From Acidobacteriota bacterium (GTDB lineage Bacteria; Acidobacteriota; Terriglobia; Terriglobales; Acidobacteriaceae), in assembly GCA_021851335.1 (NCBI GenBank), contig JAJZEA010000008.1, forward strand, positions 1 through 64,000: DNA of 64,000 nt, given 5' to 3'. Each line of letters opens with the position of its first letter. Within the stretch, counting starts at the first letter, position 1. The notes beneath the pieces are model-generated. The model ran no database searches. It was not told the origin of the DNA and saw only the letters and a list, made by a program, of their open reading frames with translations. This document shows, in pieces, positions 33,979-43,302 of this stretch. A program made the position numbers and the translations under genes.

Positions 33979-35202
33979 CTAAATCGTGAAACTTTTGTCA
34001 GCAATGGCGACCGGAGCGCGCCCCACTGCAAAAAAAGTAAACATCGACTGGGTATCAGTCCGAATGGCCGCCACATCACCCGATCGCCGATCCAGCGCAA
34101 ACAGCAGATAGCCGGAAGCGGAAAACGCAAGCTGATCCGGACCATCGCCCACATGAATCGAGCCTTTCCGTCGGCCGTCATCAATGCTGTACACGGCCAC
34201 TTGCTGCGATTGCAGACTCGACTCGTAGAGCAGGGAATTGTCCGCGCTGACCACTCCAAACTCCGGCATCGAACCAATCAGATACGTGCCACCTACTTCG
34301 TCGGAAAACGTCACCACTTCGCTGATCGAATTCGACCCGGTGTTTGAGACAAACAGCTCGCCGCCATCGGGTTTCAAGGCCAGATAGCCAGGATTCTGTC
34401 CCACATCGAGCAGCGCCTCCAGCGCGTCTGCGCGCGTTTCCTGGCGGCCTGCGGCCAGGTCCTGCTGCCAGGCCAAACGCACTGCCATCAACTGATGTCC
34501 CCGCGAACAGGCTACAAACGCCTTGGACGAGTCCGGCAGTACGGCCATCGACCCGGCTCCCGGACATCCGGCAATCCGCGCACGCACCGACCAGCGGCCT
34601 TTCGACTCGTCCGCCGCAACCATCACTAGGCTGCTTTCCGCAGCGCTTGAGATCAGCACCGAGCGCCCATCGGGAGCAACCGCTACCTGCGTCGGTGCCG
34701 TCGAGAGCGAAAGACTGGCCGCAATTCTTCGATGCAGCAGATCCACCACCACCAGGCTCGATCGGCCCGCGCTGGCCACATATGCGAACCGATCATCCGG
34801 AGACAGTGCAAAGGCAACCGGAACCGGCCCGACGTCCACAGCCGCCGTCACGCGTTGATGCTCGGCATCCAAAATGCTGACCGATCCGGATCCATGCGAT
34901 CCGCCCCCAGCCAGCCCGGAATTCAACACATATACTTCATTCCGGCTCTTGCTGGCCAACACCGCAACAGGATGCTCCCCGACTGTGATCTCGCGGTCCA
35001 GCCGCAGATGGACAACATCAATCGCGGAAACCGTATCGCTTCCCGAGTTGGCGACATACAGATATTCGCGATAGTTGGCTGGATACGTGGGGAAGTGATT
35101 GCGCCGGCATCCGGCCACACAAAGCATTCCCGCCGTCACGCAGCCCAGCACCACGGCACGCCGCAACTCGACCTTCCACGTCTTGCCTTGAATGGCGATC
35201 AT
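33979..35202 (-). CDS. Beta-propeller lipoprotein (YVTN-type repeats)
   Basis: 407 residues. A lipoprotein signal is visible: [20 protein letters not shown], with Cys32 as the likely lipidated residue. The rest is a seven-bladed-propeller-like sequence with YVTN-type repeats such as [46 protein letters not shown] and [17 protein letters not shown]. There are no catalytic residues of the lactonase type that I can assign. The start ATG overlaps the aroF stop codon (ATGA), so it is translationally coupled to a cytoplasmic shikimate enzyme. The pairing is unexplained. Confidence 0.85.
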   Translation of the reverse strand: MIAIQGKTWKVELRRAVVLGCVTAGMLCVAGCRRNHFPTYPANYREYLYVANSGSDTVSAIDVVHLRLDREITVGEHPVAVLASKSRNEVYVLNSGLAGGGSHGSGSVSILDAEHQRVTAAVDVGPVPVAFALSPDDRFAYVASAGRSSLVVVDLLHRRIAASLSLSTAPTQVAVAPDGRSVLISSAAESSLVMVAADESKGRWSVRARIAGCPGAGSMAVLPDSSKAFVACSRGHQLMAVRLAWQQDLAAGRQETRADALEALLDVGQNPGYLALKPDGGELFVSNTGSNSISEVVTFSDEVGGTYLIGSMPEFGVVSADNSLLYESSLQSQQVAVYSIDDGRRKGSIHVGDGPDQLAFSASGYLLFALDRRSGDVAAIRTDTQSMFTFFAVGRAPVAIADKSFTI

Positions 35203-36254
35203 CCCTCGACGGTCGCGGCAACCTGAATTCCGCGCGGTACGCGCCGATGCACAATCGGAGCAATCTGTTCGATCTCGTCCATCATCTCGGCAAACTGCTC
35301 CGGATAGATCGACTGCGGTCCATCGGAGAGCGCTTTTTCCGGCTGATGATGCACCTCGACCAGAACTCCATCCGCTCCCACCGCCACCGCTGCGCGCGCC
35401 AGCGGCAGCACCTTGTTCCGCTTGCCCGTTCCATGGCTTGGATCCACCAGAATCGGCAGATGGCTAAGACGCTGCACCGCGGGCACGATACTCAGGTCCA
35501 GCGTATTCCGCGTGTGATCGGCAAAGGTACGCACACCGCGCTCACACAGCGCCACCTGATAGTTGCCCTCGCTCAAAATGTACTCGGCTGCCATCAGAAA
35601 CTCGTCCAGCGTCGCGCTCATGCCACGCTTCAGCAGCACCGGCTTGCGGGAGCGCCCAGCCCGCTTCAGCAGCGAGAAGTTCTGCATATTCCGCGCGCCA
35701 ATCTGAATGACATCGGCATATTGCTCCACCATCTCCAGGCTCTCGTTGTCGATCGCCTCCGTGATGATGCGCAGCCCCAGCGCCGATCGAATCTCCGCCA
35801 TGATCTTCAACGCGTCCAGACCCATGCCCTGAAAGGCATACGGAGAAGTACGCGGCTTGAATGCGCCGCCCCGAAAGAACTGCGCGCCGCTGGCCGCCAC
35901 CTGCTCGGCTATGGCAAAAGCCTGCTCGCGGCTTTCAATCGAACAGGGTCCGGCAACCACGGCCAGGTTCGTGCCGCCGATCACTGCATCGGTTCCAGGA
36001 AACGTAATGACGGTGTTGTCGCTTTTGACGTCGCGGCTGGCCAGCTTATAGGGCTTGGAGACGCGAATCACCTCAGCCACGCCGGGCAACTCTTCCAGGT
36101 TTCCGCGCTCGGCTTCTCCCTGATTCCCCGTGATGCCCACAGCCGTGCGCTGCGCACCCGGCATCGGATGCGGCTTGTATCCAAGTTGTTCAATGTGTGC
36201 ACAGACCGCTGCGATCTCTGCTTCCGTTGCCTGCGCCTTCATCACGACTAGCAT
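35199..36254 (-). CDS. aroF: 3-Deoxy-7-phosphoheptulonate synthase (AroF/AroQ-independent type)
   Basis: 351 residues from ATG 36254 (MLVVMKAQ, the usual beginning); ATG 36260 is in frame and also plausible. DAHP synthase condenses phosphoenolpyruvate and erythrose 4-phosphate at the start of the shikimate pathway. This is the type with an N-terminal ferredoxin-like regulatory domain (residues 1-70; ACT-like) fused to the TIM barrel: [62 protein letters not shown] and [14 protein letters not shown]. The pathway product chorismate feeds both phenylalanine (pheA, 47.8 kb) and futalosine-route menaquinone (mqnE, 62.7 kb) synthesis. Confidence 0.95.
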   Translation of the reverse strand: MLVVMKAQATEAEIAAVCAHIEQLGYKPHPMPGAQRTAVGITGNQGEAERGNLEELPGVAEVIRVSKPYKLASRDVKSDNTVITFPGTDAVIGGTNLAVVAGPCSIESREQAFAIAEQVAASGAQFFRGGAFKPRTSPYAFQGMGLDALKIMAEIRSALGLRIITEAIDNESLEMVEQYADVIQIGARNMQNFSLLKRAGRSRKPVLLKRGMSATLDEFLMAAEYILSEGNYQVALCERGVRTFADHTRNTLDLSIVPAVQRLSHLPILVDPSHGTGKRNKVLPLARAAVAVGADGVLVEVHHQPEKALSDGPQSIYPEQFAEMMDEIEQIAPIVHRRVPRGIQVAATVEG

Positions 36255-36313
36255 GGCCATCGCCCCCAGTCTTCCAGTTTATCCGCACCAACAGAGAATG
36301 GGCAACGAAGATG

Positions 36314-36505
36314 CTATTTCGCTCGTGAAACCATCACGCGCTTATGCGCAGCGCTGGGAATTTCTACCGTCTTCGCGCCGGAAGCCGGATTCACTCCGAA
36401 TCGTTCGTGAAGCAACTTCAGCTTGACTTCGAGAGGGTCGAGGAGAAAAACAACAGGAAGAAGAACCAAACCAAGGAATGATAGGACAACGAGCAAAATG
36501 AACAT
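36314..36505 (-). CDS. Small membrane protein
   Basis: 63 residues if translation starts at ATG 36505, which has GAGG about nine bases upstream. The protein opens with a single strong hydrophobic helix (MFILLVVLSFLGLVLLPVVFLL) followed by a soluble tail ending PSAAHKRVMVSRAK. The open frame extends 26 codons upstream but without a ribosome site. It is not recognisable as any family; the Pro in the helix and the DPLEVKLKLL linker are its only landmarks. It may be a true small protein or a chance frame. Confidence 0.5.
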   Translation of the reverse strand: MFILLVVLSFLGLVLLPVVFLLDPLEVKLKLLHERFGVNPASGAKTVEIPSAAHKRVMVSRAK

Positions 36506-36683
36506 CGGAATAAGCCTCAAATTGAGACATAAATTAACATCAATGTAAACATGAACACTATTGAGATACAGTTGGCAAGTCAAATTTGCCGACTATAAAA
36601 AATACTGTGCAAAAGTGGGCAATAAATGTTGAAGGCGTAAAAGGTCATCCCAAAACGACCCTGCCGAAACAGGTCCAGAGAAC

Positions 36684-36803
36684 TTAAAACTCCTTGCGCT
36701 GACGCAGCCATCTCATCGCAATAAAAGATAGATAGCCGAGCTGGAGAATCCAGGTCGCGGTAAAGGCGGCAATCAAAAAACGATGTCCCACAGGTTCACT
36801 CAC
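36684..36803 (-). CDS. ccmD: CcmD-like small membrane protein
   Basis: 39 residues starting at a GTG that overlaps the ccmC stop codon (GTGA). The protein has one hydrophobic segment (FLIAAFTATWILQLGYLSFIAM) followed by a positively charged tail (RWLRQRKEF). This is the layout of CcmD: one transmembrane helix, a cytoplasmic basic tail and a place immediately downstream of ccmC. CcmD is a short subunit that helps release haem-loaded CcmE from the CcmABC complex. Its coupling to ccmC is the main evidence, as the sequence is too short for a firm family call. Confidence 0.75.
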   Translation of the reverse strand: MSEPVGHRFLIAAFTATWILQLGYLSFIAMRWLRQRKEF

Positions 36804-37510
36804 TTTCCGGCCAGTGCGGCCACGGTTTGCTTCTGGCGAATCTTCTGCTGCCGCCGCTCCACATGAACCCGAAACGCCAGCAGCATCAAACCCCAGACTG
36901 CCCACGCCAGCACATTCCATCCAAATGCTGCGAGCATCCTGGGATCCTTGATGCCCGAGTCAGGACCGCCGCCAAAGACCGGCGCCGGGTGTTGCGTACG
37001 CCACCACCGATTGGCCATATAGACGATCGGCACATCCAGCGCGCCAAAGACCGACAGCACAGCGGCCAAAGCCTGCATCTGTGCGCCGTCGGCAAAGCGC
37101 CGCAGCAGCAGATAGCTGACATAAATCAGCCAAAGAATCAGCGTCGTCGTCAGGCGCGCATCCCACGTCCACCAGATGCCCCACACCGGACGCGCCCACA
37201 GCGGTCCGGTAATCAGAACCACCGAGCAGAAAACCACTCCCACCTCAGCCGAGGCTAGCGCCCATGCATCCGCGGCCTGCGCCCGCTCCGGAGCGCTGCG
37301 CCTCCAGGCCAGAAACAGGATCGAAGACACAAAGCTGATGGCAAAAAACAAAAAGCTCAGCATCGCATTGGGCACGTGATAGTAGAAGATGCGCTGCACA
37401 TCGCCCATCGTCGCTTCCGTCGGAGCCACGTAGATTGCCTGATGGAATCCCCACGCCATCAGCACCGCCACGCCAGCCAACGTGAGCAGAAGAAGCATTC
37501 GTTTCATCAT
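36800..37510 (-). CDS. ccmC: Haem exporter protein CcmC
   Basis: 236 residues with six hydrophobic helices. The defining Trp-rich haem-handling motif WGIWWTWDARL is at 110-120, in the external loop where CcmC presents haem to CcmE. The conserved His residues flank it (His45 in YYHVPNAM and a His in the loop QHPAPVF). Start ATG 37510 (or 37507) is weakly preceded by GGCGGA. It is separated from ccmB by 76 nt and coupled to ccmD by overlap, and belongs to the minus-strand ccmE-A-ybaK-B-C-D operon. Confidence 0.95.
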   Translation of the reverse strand: MMKRMLLLLTLAGVAVLMAWGFHQAIYVAPTEATMGDVQRIFYYHVPNAMLSFLFFAISFVSSILFLAWRRSAPERAQAADAWALASAEVGVVFCSVVLITGPLWARPVWGIWWTWDARLTTTLILWLIYVSYLLLRRFADGAQMQALAAVLSVFGALDVPIVYMANRWWRTQHPAPVFGGGPDSGIKDPRMLAAFGWNVLAWAVWGLMLLAFRVHVERRQQKIRQKQTVAALAGK

Positions 37511-37586
37511 GATATCCGCCGTTTCATTTCTACCGTTTTCTTTTCCCTACCAGTGTAGCGCCGCCTGCTTCCGCGCCGGGTCCAAA

Positions 37587-38348
37587 CTACTCCGCCTGCA
37601 AGACCGTATCGAAGAGCAGCAGGCTGACCGTCATGAAAATAATGTCGTAGCCCGCCAGCATCTTCAGCCACAGCAAATGAGGATCGCTGCCATCGCCCGT
37701 CAGCACAGTCTTCACCGCCAGCACCATCGCCAGCAGCGCCGGCAAAAAGATCGGAAACAGAATCAGCGGCAGCAGCAGTTCGCGATTGCGGCTGCGAATC
37801 GAGAGCGCCGCAAAAAATGTCCCATTCGCAACCAGCGCCCACGTGCCCAGCGGAACCACAGCCAGCAGCAGCCAGCCATTCCCCAGCGGGCGCAGGTTGT
37901 AAAAGATAAAAAACACCGGCCCCAGCAAAACCTGCACCACCGTCACAAACAGAAAATTGGCCAGCACCTTCGCCACAAAAATCGCCGAGCGATCCGCCGG
38001 CGTCAGCCGCAGCGCATCCAGCACATCATGGCGAATCTCCCGCGTCCACGCTTGATTCAGCACGCTGACACTGGCAAACAGCGTGGCCACGCACAGCACC
38101 CCGCCTGCAATCTCGCGAGAAGCCGCAGCCGTTGGATCAAACGCCATGCTGAAGAGAACCACCACCAGGAGCGCAAAAAACAGCATTGACTGGATCGCCT
38201 CGCGGGATCGCCACTCAATCCGCAGATCTTTCTGCAGATGCGTTCCCACCAGCGCAAACCAGCCTGCGGTTTCCACGCCTGTCACGTCAACTTCCGGTGC
38301 ATCCACGCCTGCCACGTCCTCGCTCGCCTCTGCACTTGCTTCCGTCAT
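37587..38348 (-). CDS. ccmB: Haem exporter protein CcmB
   Basis: 253 residues starting at ATG 38348, which overlaps the ybaK stop (ATGA). It is the polytopic permease of the CcmABC complex. The conserved beginning of the membrane part (LQKDLRIEWRSREAIQSMLFFALLVVVLFSMAF) and the VLDALRLTPADRSAIFVAKVLANFLFVTVVQVLLGPVFFIFY block are typical of CcmB. About 25 extra residues rich in Glu, Val and Ala precede the family's usual start. Six membrane helices are visible. Confidence 0.94.
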   Translation of the reverse strand: MTEASAEASEDVAGVDAPEVDVTGVETAGWFALVGTHLQKDLRIEWRSREAIQSMLFFALLVVVLFSMAFDPTAAASREIAGGVLCVATLFASVSVLNQAWTREIRHDVLDALRLTPADRSAIFVAKVLANFLFVTVVQVLLGPVFFIFYNLRPLGNGWLLLAVVPLGTWALVANGTFFAALSIRSRNRELLLPLILFPIFLPALLAMVLAVKTVLTGDGSDPHLLWLKMLAGYDIIFMTVSLLLFDTVLQAE

Positions 38349-38857
38349 GGCCGCTGCGCTGCTCCATTCTCTCCCGGCGATTCCTTGCACAGGTCCACCA
38401 CCGTCGCCTCTGCCGCTCGCAGATAATCCTCCGGAGACAGCACCATCTGCGTCCCGCGCTGCCCAGCAGAGATGCTGATCTCGTCAAAGAGCACCATCGT
38501 CTCATCCGCGTAGACCGGGTACGATTTCTTTGCCCCAAACACCGTAACGCCGCCGCGAATATATCCAGTCAGCGTCTGCACATCCTTCAGCGGAACCATG
38601 GTCGTCCGCCTCGCTCCGGCTGCGCGTGCCAGTTTCTTGAAGTCCAGCTCCTGATCTCCCGGCACCACAGCAAAGAAATACCCGCCTGCTTCATCGGTGG
38701 TCAACAGCGTCTTGAAAACCTGCTCTGCTGGCAGTCCAATCTTGCGCGCAACCGTTGTCGCCGTCAGGTCTTCCGGATCCACCTCATACGTACGCAGCGC
38801 ATAGGGAATCCCCAGCGAATCCAGAAAGCGCGCTCCGTTGGTTTTGCTTGTGTTCAT
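38345..38857 (-). CDS. ybaK: YbaK/EbsC-type Cys-tRNA(Pro) deacylase
   Basis: 170 residues. It is a trans-editing enzyme that hydrolyses mischarged Cys-tRNA(Pro) and related species. The family's beta-barrel is recognisable: IPYALRTYEVDPEDLTATTVARKIGLPAEQVFKTLL, FFAVVPGDQELDFKKLARAAGARR, GYIRGGVTVFGAKKSYPVYADE and the late ISAGQRGTQMVLSPEDYLR. The start overlaps the ccmA stop and its own stop overlaps the ccmB start. It thus lies inside the cytochrome c maturation operon between two subunits of one transporter, an unusual place for a tRNA-editing gene. Confidence 0.94.
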   Translation of the reverse strand: MNTSKTNGARFLDSLGIPYALRTYEVDPEDLTATTVARKIGLPAEQVFKTLLTTDEAGGYFFAVVPGDQELDFKKLARAAGARRTTMVPLKDVQTLTGYIRGGVTVFGAKKSYPVYADETMVLFDEISISAGQRGTQMVLSPEDYLRAAEATVVDLCKESPGENGAAQRP

Positions 38858-39561
38858 GCCTGTGCGCGGCCTCCGTCCATCACCGAATCCAGCCTTCCCT
38901 CCCGCAGGGTCAACAGATGGTTGGCGATAGGCAGCGCCAATTCGCGCTGGTGCGTCGTCAATACGATCGTTCGTCCAGGAGCGCGCATTCCCGCCAGCAG
39001 CTCCACCATCCGATGCGCCGAGGTTGCGTCCATATTGGAAAACGGTTCATCCAGCAACAGCAGTTCCGGCTGCGCCAGCAGCACACGCGCCAGCGATGCC
39101 CGCTGACGCATTCCTTGCGAATACTTGCCCACCGTGCGCGGCAGCGCGGGATCAAGTCCCACCTGACGCAGCGCGGCTTCCGGCGTCAGCGACTGGCCGC
39201 GTGGATACAACGCTGCAAAGTAGCGCAGATTCTCCGTCGCCGTCAGCTCGTCATAGAGCATCGGCGCATGGCTCATGTAGCCGACTCGCCCACAAGCCTC
39301 GGCTGGAGACTGATCGCCAAACAAACGCACCGTGCCGTGGCTGGGCGGCAACAACCCCGCCAGAATACGCATCAGTGTCGATTTTCCAGCCCCATTCTCT
39401 CCCAGCAGCGCGTAGCACTTGCCCGCCTCAAAATCGAAGCTCACCTGCCGCAACGCTGCAAACGATCCAAACAGGCGAGATAGATCCGTCACGCGGGCCA
39501 GCGGAACTTCCGCATCGGCCGGACAAAAGCCCTTCGAGCTGCCTGTGTCCACGGCGGGCAT
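38854..39561 (-). CDS. ccmA: Haem ABC exporter ATP-binding protein CcmA
   Basis: 235 residues, a complete small ABC ATPase that powers release of haem-bound CcmE from CcmC. Visible are Walker A GENGAGKST, the signature YSQGMRQRASLAR (in place of LSGGQ), Walker B LLLLDEPF, the D-loop SNMDATS and the switch His in TTHQRELAL. The N-terminal 25 residues are an extension before the family's usual beginning. It is 12 nt after ccmE and coupled to ybaK by overlap. Confidence 0.94.
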   Translation of the reverse strand: MPAVDTGSSKGFCPADAEVPLARVTDLSRLFGSFAALRQVSFDFEAGKCYALLGENGAGKSTLMRILAGLLPPSHGTVRLFGDQSPAEACGRVGYMSHAPMLYDELTATENLRYFAALYPRGQSLTPEAALRQVGLDPALPRTVGKYSQGMRQRASLARVLLAQPELLLLDEPFSNMDATSAHRMVELLAGMRAPGRTIVLTTHQRELALPIANHLLTLREGRLDSVMDGGRAQA

Positions 39562-39573
39562 GGACTGGAACGC

Positions 39574-40098
39574 TCAGTTGGCTCGATTGCCGGGAGTGGC
39601 AACCGAGCTTTCGTTGGCCGCAACTTTCGCGCCAGCCGGAGCACCGTTCGCAGCCGGCGCATACTTCGACGCGCACTTGGCCTGCAACTGCGTTGCATGG
39701 AAGACGCCATCCTGACCCCATGTGCCAATCGCCAGCGCCTGCGCATCGTCCTTGAATGTATCCGGCGGCGGCTCGCTGCCTCGATAATCCACAGTAATCA
39801 TCCTGGGATTCTGCTGCGCCTTCGGGTTGTGGCTCTCATACTCGGAAAGCACAAAGCGAACATTCGGGCCATCCTGGCGAATCGTCTCCGGCTTCACAAA
39901 ACCCTCGACGCGCAGGTTGCTGGAGTAGGCTTTCGCCCCCATCTTCTGCATCTCGGGAATGGTGACGTAGTAGCTTTTTGCCGACGCTTGTCCGGTATAG
40001 GCAAGATAGCCGATAGTGCCCAGCACCACCACGACGGCAACCACCATTCGCAGCGACTTGGAGTTCTTCCATCCTGAATTACGATTCATTCCGGGCAT
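39574..40098 (-). CDS. ccmE: Haem chaperone CcmE, Cys-type (CxxxY)
   Basis: 174 residues from ATG 40098 with GGGGAG four bases upstream. It is membrane-anchored (one helix, VVAVVVVLGTIGYLAYTG) with a periplasmic OB-fold. The family block SSNLRVEGFVKPETI and the GTWGQDGVFHATQLQAKC segment are clear. In classical CcmE the covalent haem link is a His in LAKHDENY. The aligned stretch here is QAKCASKYAP, so Cys142 replaces the His, while Tyr146 remains (CxxxY, with the TGC codon at 39673-39675). Cys-type CcmE proteins are known from Desulfovibrio and some archaea. The protein has a Pro/Ala-rich C-terminal tail. Confidence 0.93.
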   Translation of the reverse strand: MPGMNRNSGWKNSKSLRMVVAVVVVLGTIGYLAYTGQASAKSYYVTIPEMQKMGAKAYSSNLRVEGFVKPETIRQDGPNVRFVLSEYESHNPKAQQNPRMITVDYRGSEPPPDTFKDDAQALAIGTWGQDGVFHATQLQAKCASKYAPAANGAPAGAKVAANESSVATPGNRAN

Positions 40099-40425
40099 TC
40101 TGCTCCCCACTGGACAGCGCAGAAACATCGCCGTCTACCCCTAGTCTATGAGCGTAACTCCATGAGGGTCAATGCAACGCTCCACCCGGAGATGGAAACG
40201 CTCTGCGAAAAACCGTTTTCAGGAACCGGGGAATCGCAACGCCGCTTGTCAGACATCCACCCTGCAAGCCAATCTCCGGCGGATCTGCCCTAAACCAATG
40301 GCTCGGAACAAGCAATCTGGAACCGCTCGCCGACCAACCGTCATTCCGTCAAAAACCCGTGAAATTTTGCGCCGATCCGCTGCTTTCGCTATCTGGAAAA
40401 ATCCAACTCTGGTAGGTTGATCGGT
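40099..40425. other. Divergent intergenic region between the ccm operon and phosphoesterase gene
   Basis: 327 nt without a convincing gene. It should contain the promoters of the leftward ccm operon and the rightward phosphoesterase gene. A TAGGTT hexamer lies 7 nt before ATG 40426 but is a poor match. An 82-codon frame at 40172-40420 is rich in Arg, Lys and Pro and looks like chance reading in GC-rich DNA. I see no strong inverted repeat. Confidence 0.4.
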
Positions 40426-43302
40426 ATGAAGTTTTCCTCAAGAATTTGCCTCGGAATTCTCGCCGCTTCATGGATCGCCAACGCACAAGGCTCCCATCTT
40501 CTCGCCAATCCGGACCGCGCAATTCCTCTGCCCACCAGCAAGCAGCTCCAGCCGCAGGAGCCGGGATCGCCTCGGCCCTTGAACAGCCTGCCCATGGCCG
40601 CTGCCTGGTCGCCCGATCACCGCTATCTGGCCATCGTCAACGCCGGCTTCGGCACTCTCGAATCCGGCTTCGCACAGTCCATCGCCGTCCTCGATACAAC
40701 CACGGGCAAGGTGCAGGATTTCCCCGAACAGCACGGCTCACTCGGCGCGCCACAGACGCTCTACGCCGGCATTGCCTTCGGTTCCGACGGCAAAGATCTC
40801 TACGTCAGCGTTGATTCGCTCAGCGCGCCTCTCGGCGGCAAGCCCGACGAAACCGGCAACGGCATCCTTGTCTACCGATTCACCGACGGCGTTCCTCAGT
40901 TGGATCACGTTCTTCCCATCGGCTTGCAGCCGCTCAAGCCTGGCGCAAAACAAAACCAGTTCGGAGCACCCATCCCGGCGGGTAAGGCCATTCCTGCGCC
41001 CGCCGGACTCGCACTCATCGCAGGTCAGGCAAAAGCAGGGCAGGGAAGCGGCTCGGATCGCCTGCTGGTCGCCGACAACTTCTCTGACGATGTGCTCATG
41101 CTCGACCCGGCCACAGGCAAAGTCCTTCAACGCTTCGATCTCTCGCTGGCTCCTGCATCGCCCACCTCGCAGGTCGTCGTTCCGTCCACCTATCCCGTCG
41201 CTGTCATAGCCGATTCTGCCGCTCACTTCGCCTACGTTGCGCTTTGGAACGACTCGTCGATTGCACAGTTGGACCTGCGCACCGGAGCCGTGGTCCAGCG
41301 CCTGCCACTGCTTCCGCCGCATTCGTCCGTCGAGCCAGGTTCCCACCCGGCCGCTCTGGCCCTTGCTCCCGACGGACGCCGCCTTTACGTCGCACTGGCC
41401 AATCGTGATGCCGTCGCCGTTGTCGATCTCGATGCAACCCGAATGCGGCTGGCCGCGACGCTCGACACGCGCCTGCCAGGGCAGAATTATTTCGGCGCCA
41501 TGCCCGATGCGCTTGCACTCTCTGCCGACGGCAAGCAGCTTTTCGCCGCCAACACCGGTTCCAACTCCGTCGCCGTCTTCACGCTGTCTGCTTCATCGAA
41601 GCCTGTCGGCTTTCTTCCCACCGAGTGGTATCCGACGGCGCTGGCCGTGCGCGGTCACCAACTCTACGTGGCAACCGCAAAAGGCAAGGGAACCGGCCCG
41701 AACAACTTCGCACAGGTCGTCCCGGAAAACGCCACCGGCAGAGGCATCGTGCGTCTCCGCCACCGTCCCAACACTTACATCGGCACGCTGCTTCATGGCT
41801 CCGTTGCCTCCATTGATCTCAACGCCGTCCGCACCCAAATGTCCACGTTGACGCGCGAAGCCATTGCCGACAACCAGATGAATGCGACGCTACAACAGCA
41901 GCTTCATTTTGCCGGTGGCGTCAATCCCATTCATCACGTGATCTACATCATCCGTGAAAATCGCACCTACGATCAGGACCTCGGCGACCTGGGCGTCGGC
42001 AATGGCGACCCCAGTCTGACCATGTACGGCTCGGCCATCACGCCCAACCTGCACAAACTTGCCCTTCAGTTTGGCGTGCTCGACAACTTCTATGACTCCG
42101 GCGAAGTCTCTGGCGATGGGCATGTCTGGTCCACAGCCGGTATCACCAGCGATTACACCGAAAAAACCTGGCAGCAAAGTTATCGCGGTCGCGAGCGACC
42201 TTACGACTATGAGGGAGTTGTCGAGCAGGGGTATCCGCTGCTTGAGAAAATCCCCGATATCGATGAGCCGGACAGCGGCTATCTATGGACCGATCTGGCG
42301 CGCCACCACATCTCGCTGTATCACTTCGGAGAATTCATCTCCACCAAATTCTGTGATGACTCCGGTGAAGCGCCCAAAGACCCTTCACCGCTCAACGGCA
42401 CGCCGGAGCCGCGTCCGGAGCACTGTGACCACCCCGCCATCCTGCCCGGAGCCGCGGTTCCGGCCATCTACGGCGGCGGCCACAGTCCCTATCCGTGGAA
42501 GATTCCCCTGATCTTCGAGAACGTCGCCACCAAGCCGGAGCTGGTCGGCCACTTCGATCCCGAATACGCCGACTTCAATCTCAGCTTTCCTGACCAGCTT
42601 CGCTTCGAGGAGTTTCACCGTCACTTTCAGCAGTGGGTGAGCCAGCGCACACAGCAGGGTAAGGACGAGATGCCGGCTTTCGTCATGCTGCGTTTCCCCA
42701 ACGATCACACGGCCGGCACAACACCTGGCATGCCCACCCCGCGTGCCTCCGTTGCAGACAACGATCTGGCCGTCGGACGCACCGTCGAAGCCGTCAGCCA
42801 CAGCCCCTACTGGAACGATACGGCGATCTTTGTCCTGGAAGATGATGCGCAGGACGGAGCCGATCACGTGGACGCGCATCGCAGCCTTGCCCTGGTCATC
42901 AGCAAATACTCGCCCCGTCGCTCGCAGACCGTTGTGGACTCCCACTTCTACACCACGGTCAGCGTGTTGCGCACCATGGAGCAACTGCTCGGCGCGCCGC
43001 CCATGAACAACAACGATGCTCACGCCCCGGTCATCGCTCCGCTTTTCACCGGCTCGGGAGACCAGCCGCCGTACTCCGCCGACACACGCAACCGCGACAA
43101 CGGCCTCATCTACACCGCAAACACACCCCGATCACCCGGCGCAAGCGAGTCCGCCAAAATGGACTTTACCCATGAGGATCGGGCCAATCCTCAAAAGCTG
43201 AACGTCATCCTCTGGCGCGACGCGCGGGGCAACGATCCGGTGCCTCTGCAACTCCGCCACGCCAGCTCAAATGCAGCCAAACGCAAAGACGACGATGACT
43301 AG
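40426..43302 (+). CDS. Secreted beta-propeller/phosphoesterase fusion
   Basis: 958 residues from ATG 40426 (TTG 40417 is an alternative). A signal peptide (residues about 1-20, ending NAQG) is followed by a YVTN-like beta-propeller (about 60-480; repeats such as GRRLYVALANRDAVAVVDLD and GKQLFAANTGSNSVAVFTL). Then comes a phosphoesterase/alkaline-phosphatase-like domain of the PF04185 type (about 500-900), with VIYIIRENRTYDQDLGDLG (the N-x-T nucleophile-type start), DNFYDSGEVSGDGHVWS, and a late FVLEDDAQDGADHVDAHR metal-ligand loop. It resembles the phospholipase C/acid-phosphatase superfamily. The chain ends in a run of aspartates. The physiological substrate is unknown. Confidence 0.87.
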   Translation: MKFSSRICLGILAASWIANAQGSHLLANPDRAIPLPTSKQLQPQEPGSPRPLNSLPMAAAWSPDHRYLAIVNAGFGTLESGFAQSIAVLDTTTGKVQDFPEQHGSLGAPQTLYAGIAFGSDGKDLYVSVDSLSAPLGGKPDETGNGILVYRFTDGVPQLDHVLPIGLQPLKPGAKQNQFGAPIPAGKAIPAPAGLALIAGQAKAGQGSGSDRLLVADNFSDDVLMLDPATGKVLQRFDLSLAPASPTSQVVVPSTYPVAVIADSAAHFAYVALWNDSSIAQLDLRTGAVVQRLPLLPPHSSVEPGSHPAALALAPDGRRLYVALANRDAVAVVDLDATRMRLAATLDTRLPGQNYFGAMPDALALSADGKQLFAANTGSNSVAVFTLSASSKPVGFLPTEWYPTALAVRGHQLYVATAKGKGTGPNNFAQVVPENATGRGIVRLRHRPNTYIGTLLHGSVASIDLNAVRTQMSTLTREAIADNQMNATLQQQLHFAGGVNPIHHVIYIIRENRTYDQDLGDLGVGNGDPSLTMYGSAITPNLHKLALQFGVLDNFYDSGEVSGDGHVWSTAGITSDYTEKTWQQSYRGRERPYDYEGVVEQGYPLLEKIPDIDEPDSGYLWTDLARHHISLYHFGEFISTKFCDDSGEAPKDPSPLNGTPEPRPEHCDHPAILPGAAVPAIYGGGHSPYPWKIPLIFENVATKPELVGHFDPEYADFNLSFPDQLRFEEFHRHFQQWVSQRTQQGKDEMPAFVMLRFPNDHTAGTTPGMPTPRASVADNDLAVGRTVEAVSHSPYWNDTAIFVLEDDAQDGADHVDAHRSLALVISKYSPRRSQTVVDSHFYTTVSVLRTMEQLLGAPPMNNNDAHAPVIAPLFTGSGDQPPYSADTRNRDNGLIYTANTPRSPGASESAKMDFTHEDRANPQKLNVILWRDARGNDPVPLQLRHASSNAAKRKDDDD

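Noticed and set aside
40172-40420. 82-codon frame between ccmE and the phosphoesterase gene
   Set aside because: Arg/Lys/Pro-rich, no motifs, no ribosome site.
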